Shown: in pieces, positions 21,176 through 21,212 of the stretch
Layout: every line of letters begins with the position of its first letter
Numbering within the stretch: the stretch's first letter is position 1
Translations under genes and position numbers: made by a program
Assembly: GCF_000611645.1 (NCBI RefSeq)
Contig: NW_014013313.1
Location: forward strand, 10,152 to 31,363
Direction: 5' to 3'
Length of the DNA: 21,212 bases
Source of the DNA: Monoraphidium neglectum
Taxonomy: Eukaryota; Chlorophyta; Chlorophyceae; Sphaeropleales; Selenastraceae
Notes under the pieces: model-generated
Told to the model about the DNA's origin: nothing
What the model saw: the letters and a program-made list of their open reading frames with translations, nothing else
Databases searched by the model: none

Positions 21176-21212
<37 letters not shown>
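20658..21212 (-). CDS. Unrecognised Q-rich protein, C-terminal part (runs off right edge)
   Basis: The frame is open from the right edge to the stop at 20658, about 184 residues. It begins with a run of twelve Gln, then LSRYLEQENAEKAEQEEQQQ, a charged segment likely to form a coiled coil. HHHELVDPPDLFTAFG and a Gly/Ser/acid-rich tail ending GTGGPSGGE follow. I recognise no catalytic or binding domain. Q-rich plus acidic tails are common in algal transcription and signalling proteins, but that is only suggestive. An intron within this stretch is possible but not needed. The start lies outside the window. Confidence 0.65.
21177..21212 (-). repeat. CAG/CTG tract coding poly-Gln, continuing past the window edge
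   Basis: Twelve uninterrupted CTG units on the plus strand run to the last base, coding Gln on the minus strand. The true length of the tract cannot be seen. Confidence 0.95.

Noticed and set aside
1..21212. Mobile elements, viral genes, tRNA or CRISPR arrays
   Set aside because: I looked for long terminal repeats, reverse transcriptase or transposase motifs, cloverleaf genes and spaced palindromic repeats, and saw none. The repeats present are simple tandem repeats.

Overview
The window looks like nuclear DNA of a GC-rich chlorophyte green alga. The basis is: genes broken by many short (about 100-300 bp) GT-AG introns, strong GC bias, long CAG/CTG tracts coding poly-glutamine, the TGTAA polyadenylation motif typical of green algae, and plant-type proteins (a mitochondrial ALDH6, a DUF676 lipase, AMPK-type glycogen-binding modules). 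A trebouxiophyte or chlorophycean is my guess; the sequence does not settle it. I see no rRNA, tRNA, CRISPR, integrase, transposase or bacterial operon signal.

Layout, left to right. (1) 1-1934, minus: a protein with two tandem AMPK-beta/CBM48-like glycogen-binding domains and no visible catalytic domain. Its 3' end is unresolved at the left edge. (2) 2635-5773, minus: a subtilase-fold protein with a predicted signal peptide and a glutamine-rich N-terminus, in which all four catalytic-site residues are replaced. It looks like a secreted pseudoprotease. (3) 6270-9628, plus: a DUF676-type serine esterase/lipase in eight exons with an intact Ser-Asp-His triad and a low-complexity insert. (4) 10185-16525, minus: a five-exon gene for a roughly 1,878-residue protein: poly-Q N-terminus, long Leu/Ala-rich helical-repeat region, arginine-serine (RS) domain and a short PLQG repeat. 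(5) 16810-20377, plus: mitochondrial methylmalonate-semialdehyde dehydrogenase in 13 exons. (6) 20658-21212, minus: the C-terminal exon of a Q-rich protein that runs off the right edge.

Genes 2/3 and 4/5 are divergent pairs sharing short 5' spacers (about 496 and 284 bp). Genes 3/4 and 5/6 are convergent. The genes do not form one pathway. Two (ALDH6 and the lipase) are metabolic, one is probably carbohydrate-binding, one probably acts on RNA, and one is an apparently dead extracellular protease fold.

All exon models were built by hand from splice-site consensus, phase agreement and protein-family continuity. No alignment or database search was run. The most interesting items are the subtilase-like pseudoenzyme and the poly-Q/helical-repeat/RS fusion protein. 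The latter also contains two introns whose lengths are multiples of three and which are open in frame, so they are invisible to simple ORF calling.
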